Shown piece after piece: positions 1 to 10,199 of a stretch of 64,000 nt of DNA. A model generated the notes under the pieces. The model did not search any database. It had not been told where the DNA came from and saw only the letters and a list, made by a program, of their open reading frames with translations. The position numbers and the translations under genes are program-made. Numbering within the stretch: the stretch's first letter is position 1; every line of letters begins with the position of its first letter. Source of the DNA: Gordoniibacillus kamchatkensis (GTDB taxonomy: Bacteria; Bacillota; Bacilli; Paenibacillales; NBRC-103111); contig NZ_JXAK01000009.1 of the NCBI RefSeq assembly GCF_000829455.1, positions 1 to 64,000 on the forward strand, in the 5' to 3' direction.

Positions 1-120
1 GGCGGAGCGGAGGGCGGAAACGAACCGGAGAGACGACTTTTAAAGCCGCGTTCATCCGCCAAGGATGAAGAAAGGAACGTGGCTTTAACGAGGCCGGAGG
101 TTCGTTTCGACCCGCAGCGC
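1..120. repeat. Structured intergenic repeat, family A copy 1
   Basis: Imperfect nested palindrome upstream of pnp. An inner stem pairs about 40-53 (TTAAAGCCGCGTTC) with 76-89 (one G-T mismatch). A middle stem pairs about 16-28 with 94-109, with a small bulge. The linker GAGACGACTTTT lies between them. The outer arm may be cut by the window edge. It is nearly the reverse complement of 28378-28500 and shares its skeleton with the copies at 35570 and 44539. From 121 to 242 I see no gene; this is the pnp leader. Confidence 0.75.
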
Positions 121-255
121 AGCGCTATTTTCCAAATAGCCCCAGAGACTAGATCCAGCCCATGTTTTTCTGCAAAAAGAAGGAAATACTAGGCATTACG
201 AAGAATGTTACATAGATGATGAATCGTACGCTTATAGCTTGCAGGAGGTAGACAT

Positions 256-2358
256 TTGGTGAAAACTGTGCAAATGGATTTGGCGGGCAGGCCGCTCATC
301 CTCGAGACGGGCCGTCTCGCCAAGCAAGCGGCAGCGGCCGTTAACGTTCGTTACGGGGAAACCGTCGTGCTTTGTACCGTAACCGTATCGCCCGAGCCAA
401 AGCCGCTCGATTTTTTCCCGCTGACCGTGAACTACGAGGAACGGCTCTATTCCGTCGGCAAAATTCCGGGAGGCTTCATTAAGCGCGAAGGCCGTCCGAG
501 CGAGAAAGCGATTCTCGCCGGCCGTCTGACGGACCGCCCGATTCGCCCCTTGTTCCCGGAAGGGTTCCGCAACGACGTGCAAATCGTGGCGATGGTCATG
601 AGCGTCGATCAGGAATGCTCGCCGGAAATCGCGGCGATGATCGGCTGCTCGGCAGCGCTCAGCATATCCGAAATTCCGTTTAACGGACCGGTCGGCGGGG
701 TCATCGTAGGCCGCGTGGACGGCGAGCTCGTCATCAACCCGACGACGGCGCAGGCGGAAAAGAGCGACCTGCATCTCGTCGTTGCCGGCACGAAGGACGC
801 GATCATGATGGTCGAAGCCGGAGCCGAGGAAGTGCCGGAGGAAGTCATGCTCGAAGCGATCATGTTCGGCCATGACGAGATCAAAAAAATCGTCGCCCTG
901 CAAGAGCAGCTCGTCGCCGAAGCCGGCAAGCCGAAGATGGAAGTGCAGCTGCATGCCGTCGACGAAGAAGTGAACCGGCAAGTGCGCGACTTTGCGGCGG
1001 CGAAGCTCGTGGAAGCGGTCCGCATCGCGGAAAAGCAAGCCCGCGCCGAAGCTATCGACGCGATCAATAAGGAAACCGTAGAGCATTTCACAACCGTGTA
1101 CGCGGAAACGCCGGAGAAGCTGGCTGACGTGAAGGAAGTGCTGTACGACATCGTGAAAGAGGAAGTGCGCCGCCTCATTACGCACGACAAAGTGCGTCCG
1201 GACGGCCGCAAGCTCGATGAAATCCGGCCGATCGAATGCGATATTAGCCTGCTCCCGCGCACGCACGGCTCCGGCCTGTTCACCCGCGGCCAGACGCAGG
1301 CGCTGTCCGTCTGTACGCTCGGCGCCCTCGGCGACGTGCAAATTCTCGACGGCATCGGCCTCGAAGAAACGAAGCGGTTCATGCACCATTACAACTTCCC
1401 GCCGTTTTCCGTCGGCGAAGCCCGTCCGCTGCGCGCTCCGGGCCGCCGCGAGATCGGCCACGGCGCGCTCGGCGAGAGAGCGATCGAGCCGATTATCCCG
1501 AGCGAGTCGGAGTTCCCGTACACGATCCGCCTCGTCTCCGAGGTGCTGGAGTCGAACGGCTCGACGTCGCAAGCTTCCATCTGCGCATCGGTGCTTGCGC
1601 TCATGGACGCCGGCGTGCCGATCAAAGCACCGGTTGCCGGTGTGGCGATGGGGCTTATCAAGGACGGCGACCACTTCTCCATTTTGACCGACATTCAAGG
1701 GATGGAAGACCATCTCGGCGATATGGACTTCAAAGTAGCCGGTACGGCCAAAGGCGTTACCGCGCTGCAAATGGACATCAAGATCGACGGCATTAACCGC
1801 AACATCCTCGAGCAGTCGCTCGCCCAGGCGAAGGAAGGCCGGATGTTCATTTTGAACAAAATGCTGGAGCGCATTCAGGAACCAAAAAAATCGCTCTCGC
1901 CGTATGCGCCGAAGATCACCATCATGCAGATCAATCCGGACAAAATCCGCGACGTCATCGGCGCCGGCGGCAAAGTGATCAACAAGATCATCGACGAAAC
2001 CGGCGTCAAGATCGATATCGAGCAGGACGGCCGCGTCTACATCGCTTCCCCGAGCGCCGAGGCGAACGAGAAAGCCCGTTCCATCATCGAAGGCATCGTG
2101 CGCGAAGTCGTCGTCGGCGAGACGTATCTGGGTACCGTGAAACGGATCGAGAAGTTCGGCGCGTTCGTCGAAGTGCTGCCGGGCAAAGAAGGGCTCGTCC
2201 ACATTTCGCAGCTTGCGAGCGAACGGGTAGGCAAAGTCGAGGACGTTGTCAAGATCGGCGATAAAATTACGGTCAAAGTGACCGAAATCGATGCTCAAGG
2301 CCGCGTCAATTTGTCGCGCAAAGCGACTTTGCAGGCCGAAAGCCCGGTGAAATCGTAG
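256..2358 (+). CDS. pnp: Polynucleotide phosphorylase
   Basis: Phosphorolytic 3'-5' exoribonuclease of RNA turnover; a cytoplasmic trimer in its family. The 700-aa length is normal. Two RNase PH-like halves (about 10-230 and 310-540) are followed by a KH domain with the loop GAGG near residue 567 and a C-terminal S1 domain from about 625 ([15 protein letters not shown]). The Shine-Dalgarno AGGAGGT at 243-249 serves either TTG 256 or GTG 259; GTG 259 has the better 9-nt spacing. rpsO, the usual upstream partner, would lie outside the window. In Bacillus ylxY follows pnp, but here repeat DNA lies between pnp and the M16 peptidase gene. Confidence 0.98.
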   Translation: MVKTVQMDLAGRPLILETGRLAKQAAAAVNVRYGETVVLCTVTVSPEPKPLDFFPLTVNYEERLYSVGKIPGGFIKREGRPSEKAILAGRLTDRPIRPLFPEGFRNDVQIVAMVMSVDQECSPEIAAMIGCSAALSISEIPFNGPVGGVIVGRVDGELVINPTTAQAEKSDLHLVVAGTKDAIMMVEAGAEEVPEEVMLEAIMFGHDEIKKIVALQEQLVAEAGKPKMEVQLHAVDEEVNRQVRDFAAAKLVEAVRIAEKQARAEAIDAINKETVEHFTTVYAETPEKLADVKEVLYDIVKEEVRRLITHDKVRPDGRKLDEIRPIECDISLLPRTHGSGLFTRGQTQALSVCTLGALGDVQILDGIGLEETKRFMHHYNFPPFSVGEARPLRAPGRREIGHGALGERAIEPIIPSESEFPYTIRLVSEVLESNGSTSQASICASVLALMDAGVPIKAPVAGVAMGLIKDGDHFSILTDIQGMEDHLGDMDFKVAGTAKGVTALQMDIKIDGINRNILEQSLAQAKEGRMFILNKMLERIQEPKKSLSPYAPKITIMQINPDKIRDVIGAGGKVINKIIDETGVKIDIEQDGRVYIASPSAEANEKARSIIEGIVREVVVGETYLGTVKRIEKFGAFVEVLPGKEGLVHISQLASERVGKVEDVVKIGDKITVKVTEIDAQGRVNLSRKATLQAESPVKS

Positions 2359-2384
2359 CCGGAAATTGCGATAGGCAAGCGATC

Positions 2385-2418
2385 AAGTTTGCTCTCCTTC
2401 GGGGACGCAAACTTTTTT
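2385..2418 (+). terminator. Rho-independent terminator of pnp
   Basis: Stem AAGTTTGC/GCAAACTT with a UUCG-containing inner part, followed by a T-run, 26 bases after the pnp stop. Confidence 0.8.
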
Positions 2419-2527
2419 GTTGCGCCTACGTCTAAAACGAGTGCCGCGAACATAAGTTGGAGCACGGCGAAAGCGCGGCGGACGCAAAATGGCAAATTTG
2501 AGTCGGCACCGCATTTTTGATAGACTA

Positions 2528-2656
2528 GGCGTTGAGCTGGCCGAGGGACGCCCGGCGCATTGCAGAACGTTCCTTCCTCCAGCTTAGCGCCCAGGCGTTA
2601 AGCTGGCCGAGGGACGTCCGGCGCATTGCAGAACGTTCCTTCTCCAGCTTAACGCC
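2528..2656. repeat. Tandem hairpin repeat, family C copy 1
   Basis: Two direct repeats of about 63 bp (2528-2591 and 2594-2656). Each is a hairpin with arms GGCGTTAAGCTGG / CCAGCTTAACGCC (first unit slightly altered) around a core containing GGACGTCCGGCGCATTGC. Related tandem units occur at 55082-55211. Together with the terminator it fills the 357-base gap between pnp and the next gene; small ORFs here are by-products of the repeat. Confidence 0.8.
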
Positions 2657-2715
2657 CAGGTGGGTAATACGACCTGACACGACTCGCACCGGCTTCAGCC
2701 AAGGAGGAATCTTCG

Positions 2716-3972
2716 TTGATTCATACCCGACTTTCCAACGGCCTTAGGGTCGTCATGGAACAAATTCCGACAAGCCGCTCGGTCTCGTTCGGCATCTGGG
2801 TCAAAACCGGATCGCGCAACGAGAGCGACAAGAGCAACGGAATTTCGCATTTTATCGAACATATGCTGTTCAAAGGAACGAAGCGCCATTCGGCACAAGA
2901 CATAGCGGAAGTGTTCGACGGCATCGGCGGCAACGTCAACGCCTTCACTTCCAAGGAATATACGTGCTATTACGCCAAAGTGCTCGACGAGCATTTGCCG
3001 ATCGCCGTCGATGTGCTGGCCGACATGTTTTTTAACTCGCAGTTTGACGTGACGGAGCTGGAGAAGGAGAAAAACGTCATTTTCGAGGAAATTTCCATGT
3101 ACGAAGATACGCCGGACGATCTCGTGCACGATTTGGTGGCTAAAGCTTCATACGGCACGCACCCGCTCGGACATACGATTCTTGGCACCGAGGACAACCT
3201 CGCGAGCATGACTCCGGACGATCTGCGGGCTTATATGGCGAACCACTATACGGTGGAAAATACCGTCATCGCCGCCGCAGGCAACTTGGACGATCGGGCT
3301 ATCGAGCTGCTGGAGCGTCATTTCGGCTCGTTCGCGGCCCGCGGCGTGGAGAGCGACGACAAGGAGCCTGACTTCCTGTCCGAGCTGCTGTTCCATGAAA
3401 AGCAGACAGAGCAAAACCATATTTGCCTGACGCTGCCGGGGCTGTCGCTGCGAGAGCACAATTTATACCCGCTTATTTTGCTCAACAATGCGATCGGCGG
3501 CGGCATGAGCTCCCGGCTGTTCCAGGAAATCCGCGAGAAGCGCGGGCTTGCTTACTCGGTCTATTCGTACCATTCGGCCCATGCCGACAGCGGCTTGTTC
3601 ACGATTTATGCGGGGACGGCGCCGAAGCAGACGGAGGAAGTGCTGAAAGTGACGCTGGAGCTGCTGTCGAACGTGAAGCGGAGCGGACTGACGCCGGCCG
3701 AGCTGAAAAAAGGCAAGGAGCAGCTGAAAGGCAGCCTCATCCTGAGCTTGGAAAGCAACGGCAGCCGGATGAACCGGCTCGGCAAAAACGAGCTGATGCT
3801 CGGCAAACATTACACGCTGGATGAAATGCTGCACCGCATCGACGCCGTAGTGATGGACGACATCGACCGCATGATCGCGAGCTTGTTCGCCCAACCGTTC
3901 GCGGTCGCCATGGTCGGCGCGAGCGTCGAACCGCTGCGCGATTTCAGGAGGGATGCGCTTGTCACCGTATAA
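2716..3972 (+). CDS. mlpA: M16 family zinc peptidase (MlpA/YmxG-like)
   Basis: Processing-protease-like M16 peptidase, probably cytoplasmic since no signal peptide is seen. 418 aa. The inverted zinc motif HFIEH lies at residues 45-49, with the downstream Glu in the [13 protein letters not shown] region near 120, so the active site looks intact. The start is TTG 2716, six bases after AGGAGGAA. The 3' end overlaps the dut start by 20 bases, so the two are probably co-translated. Position after pnp matches mlpA of Bacillus, whose product is linked to protease expression; the substrate here is unknown. Confidence 0.93.
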   Translation: MIHTRLSNGLRVVMEQIPTSRSVSFGIWVKTGSRNESDKSNGISHFIEHMLFKGTKRHSAQDIAEVFDGIGGNVNAFTSKEYTCYYAKVLDEHLPIAVDVLADMFFNSQFDVTELEKEKNVIFEEISMYEDTPDDLVHDLVAKASYGTHPLGHTILGTEDNLASMTPDDLRAYMANHYTVENTVIAAAGNLDDRAIELLERHFGSFAARGVESDDKEPDFLSELLFHEKQTEQNHICLTLPGLSLREHNLYPLILLNNAIGGGMSSRLFQEIREKRGLAYSVYSYHSAHADSGLFTIYAGTAPKQTEEVLKVTLELLSNVKRSGLTPAELKKGKEQLKGSLILSLESNGSRMNRLGKNELMLGKHYTLDEMLHRIDAVVMDDIDRMIASLFAQPFAVAMVGASVEPLRDFRRDALVTV

Positions 3973-4411
3973 CGTATTGATCAAACGGCTCGAAGGAGCG
4001 GACGGCATCCCGCTGCCGCGCCGCATGTCCGAGCAGGCGAGCGGCTTCGATCTGCATGCCGCCGTAAGCGAGGACGTCGTCCTGGAGCCGGGCAAGCGCG
4101 CGCTCATCCCGACCGGCTTTGCGCTCAGCATGCCGCCCGAGCTTGAGGCGCAAATACGCCCGCGCAGCGGACTGGCTTTGAAGCACGGCATCACGTGCCT
4201 CAACACGCCCGGCACGATCGATGCCGACTATCGCGGCGAAATCAAAGTGCTGCTCATCAATTTGGGGGAAGAGCCGTTTGCGATTCGCCGCGGCGAGCGC
4301 ATCGCGCAAATGGTGTTCCAGCTCGTTCCGCCCGTCCGGCTCGAGGAGACAATCGAGCTTGCCGAGACGGAGCGCGGAGCCGGAGGCTTTGGCCATACGG
4401 GTAAACTTTAA
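3953..4411 (+). CDS. dut: dUTP diphosphatase (dUTPase)
   Basis: Hydrolyses dUTP to dUMP and pyrophosphate, supplying dTMP synthesis and limiting uracil in DNA. 152 aa, the normal size for a trimeric dUTPase. All five motifs are visible: [26 protein letters not shown] with the catalytic Asp, RIAQMV, and the C-terminal P-loop-like [13 protein letters not shown] 3953 lies inside the end of the M16 gene. A strong terminator follows, so dut ends this transcription unit. Confidence 0.97.
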   Translation: MRLSPYNVLIKRLEGADGIPLPRRMSEQASGFDLHAAVSEDVVLEPGKRALIPTGFALSMPPELEAQIRPRSGLALKHGITCLNTPGTIDADYRGEIKVLLINLGEEPFAIRRGERIAQMVFQLVPPVRLEETIELAETERGAGGFGHTGKL

Positions 4412-4421
4412 CTGACCGATT

Positions 4422-4468
4422 ATCGCCCGCATCCGGTGTTTAGTGCCGGATGCGGGCGATTTTTTTTT
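4422..4468 (+). terminator. Strong rho-independent terminator after dut
   Basis: Perfect 15-bp stem (ATCGCCCGCATCCGG at 4422-4436 with its complement at 4446-4460) followed by eight T. It separates dut from the carbohydrate island. Confidence 0.95.
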
Positions 4469-4551
4469 GCCGGCTGGCAACGAAATCAAGGTTGATGATC
4501 GGCGGCACAATGTGCATAATGAAGGCAAGCCGGCGCGAAGGAGCAAATCCA

Positions 4552-5946
4552 TTGCAGCCATACCGACAGGAGGGATGGGCCATCATCGTCATCGGTATTG
4601 ACATAGGAACGACATCGATTTGCGGTGCGGCCTACGAGGTAACGGCCAAACGTTTATTGCAAGCGGTTACGCTGCCCAACCGAAGCGGGCAAGCGGAACA
4701 CGGTCAGGATCCTGCCAGCATATACGGCACCGTGGAAACGATATTGCGTCAGCTGCTTGCGCGCTATCCGAAAGCAGCCGGCATCGGCGTCACCGGACAA
4801 ATGCACGGAATCGTCTATGTCGATCGGCACGGCCAAGCCGTGAGCCCGCTATATACATGGCAGGACAGGAAAGGGCTGCTGCCGGCAGGCGAGCATGAGA
4901 CGATTGCGGAACGTATGGCACGAATAACCGGGTACGAGCTGTCGACCGGTTTCGGCCTGGTCACTCATGCGGCTTTGACGAGCCAGGGCAAGCTGCCCGC
5001 CGATGCAGTGAAGTTATGCACGATAGCGGATTACATCGCCATGCGGATCGTTCGTGGAAGCGCTCCCATCATTGAGGCTTCCAATGCGGCAAGCATCGGC
5101 ATATTCGACGTTCGGCAAGGTCGCTTCGACGAAGCTGCGCTGGCAGCGGCCGGCATCTCTGCCGATTATCTTCCGGCAGTCCGCCCATCCGTAGCGCCGG
5201 CCGGGCATACGAGCGAAGGTATACCGGTATTCAACGCGCTGGGAGACAACCAAGCGAGTGTGCTCGGCTCCGTTAAAGAGCTGCGCACTTCATTGCTGCT
5301 GAACATAGGGACCGGAGGACAGCTTTCGGCATATTCGGATCGCTACACTGCGGCGGAAGGGCTGGAGACCAGGCCTTTTCCCGGGGGAGGCGTGCTGCTC
5401 GTCGGAGCGTCGCTCGCCGGCGGCAAAAGCTACGCGATGCTGGAACGTCTGTTCCGGAGCGTTGTGGATGTTTTCTCAGACGGAAGGGAACGGGAAACGT
5501 CCGCAAGCGGAAGAGAACTGTACGGGCGGATGGAACAACTGCTGGACCGTCTCCCGCCGGCAGGAGACAAGTTGACGGTGCGCACCCAATTTTACGGCAC
5601 CCGGAGCGAGCCGGGCGCAAAAGGCGCGATCGAGGGAATCGGACCGGACAACTTGACGCCTGAACATTTGACCGAGGCGTTCCTTGCAGGCATGGCCGAC
5701 GAATTGTACCGGTACTACGAGCTCCTTCCTCTTGAACTGCGCAGCGGATTCGCCACCGTTACCGGTTCCGGCAACGGCCTGCGGCATAACAAGCATTTGC
5801 GGCGAATTTGCGCCGAGCGGTTCGGCATGCCGATCGTGCTTTCCGCCGTGCGCGAAGAAGCGTCGGTCGGCGCGGCGCTGCACGCGGCGGTCGCATTAGG
5901 CGCCGCCGGCTACGATACGGCGGGCCGGCTGCTGCCCGGCGTTTAG
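4552..5946 (+). CDS. FGGY-family carbohydrate kinase (sedoheptulokinase-like)
   Basis: ATP-dependent sugar kinase of the FGGY superfamily. About 464 aa. The N-terminal nucleotide motif DIGTT is at 17-21, TGQMHG is near 80, and the C-terminal lobe has LLNIGTGGQ, GSGNGLRHN and EEASVGAALHAA. The segment LYTWQDRKG resembles sedoheptulokinase-type members more than xylulokinases, but the substrate cannot be told from sequence. Start: TTG 4552, 8 bases after AAGGAG, is the best in-frame choice; a second AGGAGGG at about 4569 precedes only out-of-frame ATG or rare ATC codons. It begins the uptake island and probably phosphorylates the imported or processed sugar (inference). Confidence 0.85.
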   Translation: MQPYRQEGWAIIVIGIDIGTTSICGAAYEVTAKRLLQAVTLPNRSGQAEHGQDPASIYGTVETILRQLLARYPKAAGIGVTGQMHGIVYVDRHGQAVSPLYTWQDRKGLLPAGEHETIAERMARITGYELSTGFGLVTHAALTSQGKLPADAVKLCTIADYIAMRIVRGSAPIIEASNAASIGIFDVRQGRFDEAALAAAGISADYLPAVRPSVAPAGHTSEGIPVFNALGDNQASVLGSVKELRTSLLLNIGTGGQLSAYSDRYTAAEGLETRPFPGGGVLLVGASLAGGKSYAMLERLFRSVVDVFSDGRERETSASGRELYGRMEQLLDRLPPAGDKLTVRTQFYGTRSEPGAKGAIEGIGPDNLTPEHLTEAFLAGMADELYRYYELLPLELRSGFATVTGSGNGLRHNKHLRRICAERFGMPIVLSAVREEASVGAALHAAVALGAAGYDTAGRLLPGV

Positions 5947-6007
5947 AGCGCAGGTGCGGCAAGCACCCCCAGCAACCACCATACAGTACGGCAGGAGGTC
6001 AGGCATC

Positions 6008-7246
6008 ATGTATACACTGCTGCTGGTCGAGGATGAGAATAAAGCGCGGGCCGCCTTAATGGAATACGTGCCGTGGCGCGAATGGAACATAGCGGACGTA
6101 TTCGAGGCGGCAAACGGCAGACAAGCTTTGGAAGTCGCGAGGGAAAAGGCGCCGGACTTCGTATTGACCGACATACGCATGCCCGAAATGGACGGCATCG
6201 AATTGTCCCGGCGTTTGCATGAAGAGCTGCCGGACACGTACGTCATAATGCTCAGCGCTTATTCGGACGTCGCGTATTTGAAGGCGGCTATGAAAACGAG
6301 AGCTGTCGATTATTTGCTGAAGCCCGTCGATGTCGCCGAGCTGGAACAGGCGGTGCAGGCCGCCATCGGACGCAAGGCGGAGTCTGAGGTAAGGAAAAAG
6401 GAGCGGCACGTGCTGGAGCGGAATTTGCCGCTTTTGCGCGAACGCTTTTTCCTCTCTTTGCTGGAGGACGGCCGGCGAGGGCGGCAGGAGATTGCGGATA
6501 TGTGCGCTTCGCTCGGGCTGCCTGCTGCGGACGGGATGAAGTGGCATGTTGCGGTGTTCCGCTTCGCCGCGAAGACGGGCGAGGCGCGCCCGCTTCGTTT
6601 TACTCCGGCCGTGCGGGAAGAGATGAAGTCGATGCTGCTGCAAGCGTTCCGCCGATTCGAGCCATGCCATGTCGTTATGAACGGGGAAACGGAATGGATC
6701 GTGCTGGCAGGGGTTCACGGCGATACCGAGCCGCACCCGCCTGCAGACCGCATCGCCGCGGAAGCACGGGCTCTGCTGGAAAACCATTTCGAGTTCGCCG
6801 TCATCGCCAACGTTTGCCGCACCGCGCTGGCATTGGCGGACTTGCACCGCAGCATGGGAATGCTGGAAGCGGCGGACGCCGGAGAAGGGACGGACAGCGG
6901 GACGACTCCGGCCGAGGAACGGCAAACGAAGCTCGTTCGGGCGATCAAGTCATATATTGAAGAGCGTTACAGCGACGAAACGCTGACCGTTGCGGACATC
7001 GCCGAACATCTCAATTACACGAGCGCTTACGTGTGCATGGCGTTCAAACGGGCGACCGGGCTCACGGTCAATCACTATATGAACCTTTACCGCATCCGCA
7101 TGGCGAAGCGGCTTTTGGACGATCCGGCGATAAAATTGTACGAAGTCGCCGTGCGCGTCGGGTACAGCAATGAAAACTATTTCAGCAAAGTGTTTAAAAA
7201 ATACGAGAGCGTTTCGCCTTCGGAGTACAAGCAAGGGAAGGAGTGA
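6008..7246 (+). CDS. AraC-type response regulator (YesN family)
   Basis: Two-component response regulator. 412 aa. The receiver domain spans about 3-120, with acidic residues E8/D9, phospho-acceptor D55 in LTDIRMPEMDG, and K105 in LLKPVD. A variable middle follows, then a C-terminal AraC double helix-turn-helix (about 315-410, ending GYSNENYFSKVFKKYESVSPSEY). ATG 6008 follows AGGAGGT with 8-nt spacing. It is followed 9 bases later by its sensor kinase and then by an ABC importer, the usual layout of Paenibacillus oligosaccharide loci, so it probably activates the downstream transport genes. Confidence 0.93.
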   Translation: MYTLLLVEDENKARAALMEYVPWREWNIADVFEAANGRQALEVAREKAPDFVLTDIRMPEMDGIELSRRLHEELPDTYVIMLSAYSDVAYLKAAMKTRAVDYLLKPVDVAELEQAVQAAIGRKAESEVRKKERHVLERNLPLLRERFFLSLLEDGRRGRQEIADMCASLGLPAADGMKWHVAVFRFAAKTGEARPLRFTPAVREEMKSMLLQAFRRFEPCHVVMNGETEWIVLAGVHGDTEPHPPADRIAAEARALLENHFEFAVIANVCRTALALADLHRSMGMLEAADAGEGTDSGTTPAEERQTKLVRAIKSYIEERYSDETLTVADIAEHLNYTSAYVCMAFKRATGLTVNHYMNLYRIRMAKRLLDDPAIKLYEVAVRVGYSNENYFSKVFKKYESVSPSEYKQGKE

Positions 7247-7255
7247 GCATGCGCC

Positions 7256-9030
7256 TTGCGGAACTTTCGCCTGCAGCACCGCATTTTCCTCTACTTCTCG
7301 CTGCTGATCATCATGTCGACGATTTTGTTCGGCTACTATGCCTATCAAGCCAACGTGCGGACCGCGGAAGACAATTTCACTTCCGCCGTCAAGGCGACGA
7401 TGACGCAAGCGGCGAACGGCTTGGAGGGCGTGCTGAACGAAGCCGAGAAGCAGGCCAATTTGTTTGCCGCCAGCTATGCCGTGCAGGAATCGCTTTCGGA
7501 CGACCCCGCTTCGGTCGTACAGCAGTATGACCGCTACTTGAACATGGAGCGGGTCGTAAACGCCTATGAGAAAAATTACGATTCGTTCGCGATTCGTCTG
7601 TTTTTGGATCGTCCGAGAAGGTTCATGAACGATGGGATTCGCTATTTCGACGCATCCGCGCTGAAAGGGGAAGAGGACGCCGGCTTTTTGTTCCGGCGCA
7701 ATTCGGCGACGTATTGGGAGCTTTCGCCGGCTCCGGCGGACGGGGCACAAGGCGGGAGCTTGCTGTCGGTATACAGGAGCATTTTCAGTCTGTCCGATAT
7801 TAGCACGTATCAAGGGACGGTAGCGTTCGATTTGAAGCCGAAAGCGTTCGCGGCCGCGATTAACGGCGTGAAGCTGCCGGACAACCGCCGCTTGTATTTG
7901 TTTGATGACAAGGGGCGGGGCCTCTATGACAGCGGCGATGGCGGCGAGCAAGCAGCGCTGCCGGGCAAAACGACGATGAACCGGATTCGGCAAAAGGCGG
8001 AAGGCAGCTTTCAGGTGGAGATGGCCGGCGGTTCGCAGCTTCTCGTATATGAGCGGCTGCGGCAGTACCCGATCTATATGGCGGTATACATTCCGCTGTC
8101 GGACATTTCCAACCGCAGCAAAACGATTTTGTACCAGTTCATTTGGGTGATGATTGCGGTGCTGACGCTGACGTTTGCGGTCGCATACGGCATTTCGCGC
8201 GGCGTGACGAGGCGGCTGAAGCGGCTGATGAACGCGATGGGCCAGGTCGAGAGCCACGAGTTCAACATCCAGGTGCCGACCGACCGCAGCGACGAAATCG
8301 GCATCCTGACGCGTAAATTCAATTGGATGATCGAGCGCATCCGGCTGCTGATCGAAGACGTGTACAAATCGAACTACGAGAAAAAAGCGGCGGAGCTGAA
8401 GCTGCTGCAGGCGCAGATCAACCCGCATTTCTGTACAACACGCTCAACAGCGTGCATTGGCTTGCGGTCAAGCACCAAGCTCCCGACATCAGCTATATGG
8501 TCCGCAATTTATCCGACTTTTTCCGCCTCAGCCTCCATGTGGACGACAGCTCCACGCTGGGAACGGAGCTGAAGCACTTGAAGGCGTATTTCAACATCCA
8601 GCGATACCGGTTCGAGGACAAAATCGAGCTCGTCGACGAAGTCGACGAATCGCTGCTCGATGTGGAAGTGCCGCCGCTCATTTTGCAGCCGCTGGTCGAG
8701 AACGCCATCCTGCACGGCATTTTGCCCGACGGCGAGCGGAAAGGGGTCATCGCGGTGCGCGCCGCCTGCAGCAAAGACGTGCTGACGCTGGAAGTGGCGG
8801 ATAACGGCCGGGGCATGGACGGGGAAAGGCTGAAGCAGGTGAGAGCCGCGCTTGCATCGGACCGGCCGGAGGCGGAAGGGACAGGGCTGCGCAACGTGCA
8901 TCGGAGAATCCGGTACCGCTACGACGAGCCGTACGGTCTTCGCGTGTACAGCGAACCGGAAGCGGGTACTCGCTGCGAGCTGACTCTCCCCAAGGCTCAC
9001 GGCGGCAAAGATAAAAGAGATACAGAATAA
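7256..9030 (+). CDS. Sensor histidine kinase (YesM-like), frameshifted
   Basis: Membrane sensor kinase paired with the preceding regulator. Transmembrane segment near residues 9-29, extracellular sensor domain, second membrane segment near 295-315, HAMP linker, then His_kinase and HATPase domains. The frame breaks inside the phospho-acceptor motif: QAQINPHF is read up to 8431, and LYNTLNSVHWLA continues in the next frame from 8431. Restoring one base at 8429-8431 gives a continuous 591-aa kinase with N box LVENAILHG and G box ADNGRGMD. Start TTG 7256 is the only in-frame option. As written, translation would stop at about 8572 and lose the catalytic domain. Sequencing error is more likely than decay. 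Confidence 0.85.
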
Positions 9031-9122
9031 CGATCGAATGCCAGGCGCGGCCCTTAAGGGGCGGCGCTTTCGTTTGCGGCGGACAGAAGTTAATATTTTA
9101 CCCGTTCATTGAATCCTGTACA

Positions 9123-9152
9123 TTCAGATGCCCGACTGCGGTGTGCTATAGT
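9123..9152 (+). promoter_or_regulatory. Possible sigma-A promoter of the ABC importer
   Basis: TTCAGA (9123-9128), 18-base spacer, TATAGT (9147-9152), 42 bases before the permease start. The -35 box is poor. A weak GC-rich hairpin at 9044-9070 could end the kinase transcript. Confidence 0.35.
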
Positions 9153-9177
9153 GAAAGCATTCGGTAAAACGCTTTCA
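9152..9177. promoter_or_regulatory. Inverted repeat, candidate operator
   Basis: Perfect 7-bp arms TGAAAGC (9152-9158) and GCTTTCA (9171-9177) separated by 12 bases, overlapping the end of the putative -10 box and just upstream of the permease Shine-Dalgarno. It could bind the AraC-type regulator or a LacI-type repressor (inference). Confidence 0.45.
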
Positions 9178-9193
9178 TAAAGGGGAGGCCGCC

Positions 9194-10180
9194 ATGATTA
9201 CGAGACAACGAACGCACATCCCGCTGGCCGCGAATCCGATGACAAGCGGACCGCCGAAGCGGCGAACGGAGCCTGGCAAGGGCGGCAGGTTCCGGCGCGA
9301 AGGATACGGGCAAATGTACTTGATTTTGCTGCCGTCGCTCCTTCTTCTTGTGATATTCAAGTACGTGCCGATGGGCGGACTCGTTATCGCGTTTCAGGAC
9401 TACAATATTTTCCAAGGTGTGCGGGGCAGCGATTTCGTCGGCCTGCAGCAGTTCCGTGAGCTGTTTGCCAGCGAAGAATTTTACCGGGTGCTGCTGAACA
9501 CGCTTCTGATCAATTTTTACAAGCTGCTCTTCTGGGTTCCGCTGCCGGCGTTCACTGCCATTTTGCTGAACGAAGTTCGTTTGCTGCTGTTTCGCAAAAT
9601 CGTGCAGACGACGCTGTACATGCCTCACTTCCTGTCTTGGGTTATCGTCGGCGGCATTTTCGTCAACCTGCTGCAAATCAACGGCGGTTTGGTCAACGAC
9701 GTCATCGCTTGGTTCGGCGGCCATCGCGTATCGTTCATGCTGCAGCCCGAATTTTTCCGCCATATCGTCGTCGCTTCGGCGATGTGGAAAGAGGTCGGCT
9801 GGGGCACGATCGTCTACTTGGCGGCGATCGCGGGCATCAACCCGCAGCTGTACGAAGCCGCCGTCATGGACGGGGCGTCCAAGCTGCAGCAAATTCGCCA
9901 TATTACGATCCCGGGCATTGCCGGCACGGTCGTCCTGATGGCGATTATGTCGCTGGGCAGCGTGCTGACGAATTCGTTCGAACAAATTCTCGTCATGTAT
10001 AACGCTGCGGTCTATGATGTGGCGGACGTACTGGAAACTTACGTGTTTCGCAACGGTATCGGACAGATGCAGTACTCGTTTACGACTGCCGTCGGCATAT
10101 TCAGCGGAGTCGTCGGGTTCGTGCTCGTCGTAACGACCAACGCGCTGTGCCGCAAATTTTTACATCGGGGCATGTGGTGA
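9194..10180 (+). CDS. ABC transporter permease, LplB family
   Basis: Inner-membrane permease of a CUT1-type carbohydrate importer. 328 aa. After a basic N-terminus the first membrane segment spans about 38-58 (YLILLPSLLLLVIFKYVP). The EAA coupling loop is seen as EAAVMDGASKLQQIRHITIPG near 217-237. ATG 9194 follows GGGGAGG. No ATPase gene is in the locus, which is usual for this class because a shared MsmX-type ATPase serves many importers. Partner of the permease starting at 10200. Confidence 0.93.
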   Translation: MITRQRTHIPLAANPMTSGPPKRRTEPGKGGRFRREGYGQMYLILLPSLLLLVIFKYVPMGGLVIAFQDYNIFQGVRGSDFVGLQQFRELFASEEFYRVLLNTLLINFYKLLFWVPLPAFTAILLNEVRLLLFRKIVQTTLYMPHFLSWVIVGGIFVNLLQINGGLVNDVIAWFGGHRVSFMLQPEFFRHIVVASAMWKEVGWGTIVYLAAIAGINPQLYEAAVMDGASKLQQIRHITIPGIAGTVVLMAIMSLGSVLTNSFEQILVMYNAAVYDVADVLETYVFRNGIGQMQYSFTTAVGIFSGVVGFVLVVTTNALCRKFLHRGMW

Positions 10181-10199
10181 GGAAAGGGGGCAGCACATC

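Noticed and set aside
232-2298. 688-codon - strand ORF opposite pnp
   Set aside because: Shadow of a GC-rich real gene; composition rich in Arg/His/Asp with no family match or ribosome site.
2528-2656. Possible CRISPR-like tandem repeats
   Set aside because: Only two units, each a hairpin with no variable spacer between identical short repeats, and no cas genes.
4569-4580. ATG start for the FGGY kinase behind AGGAGGG
   Set aside because: That ATG is out of frame with the kinase and has almost no spacing; TTG 4552 has a proper ribosome site.
9163-9178. Catabolite-response (cre) site
   Set aside because: Only the right half fits the consensus; the left-half bases do not match.
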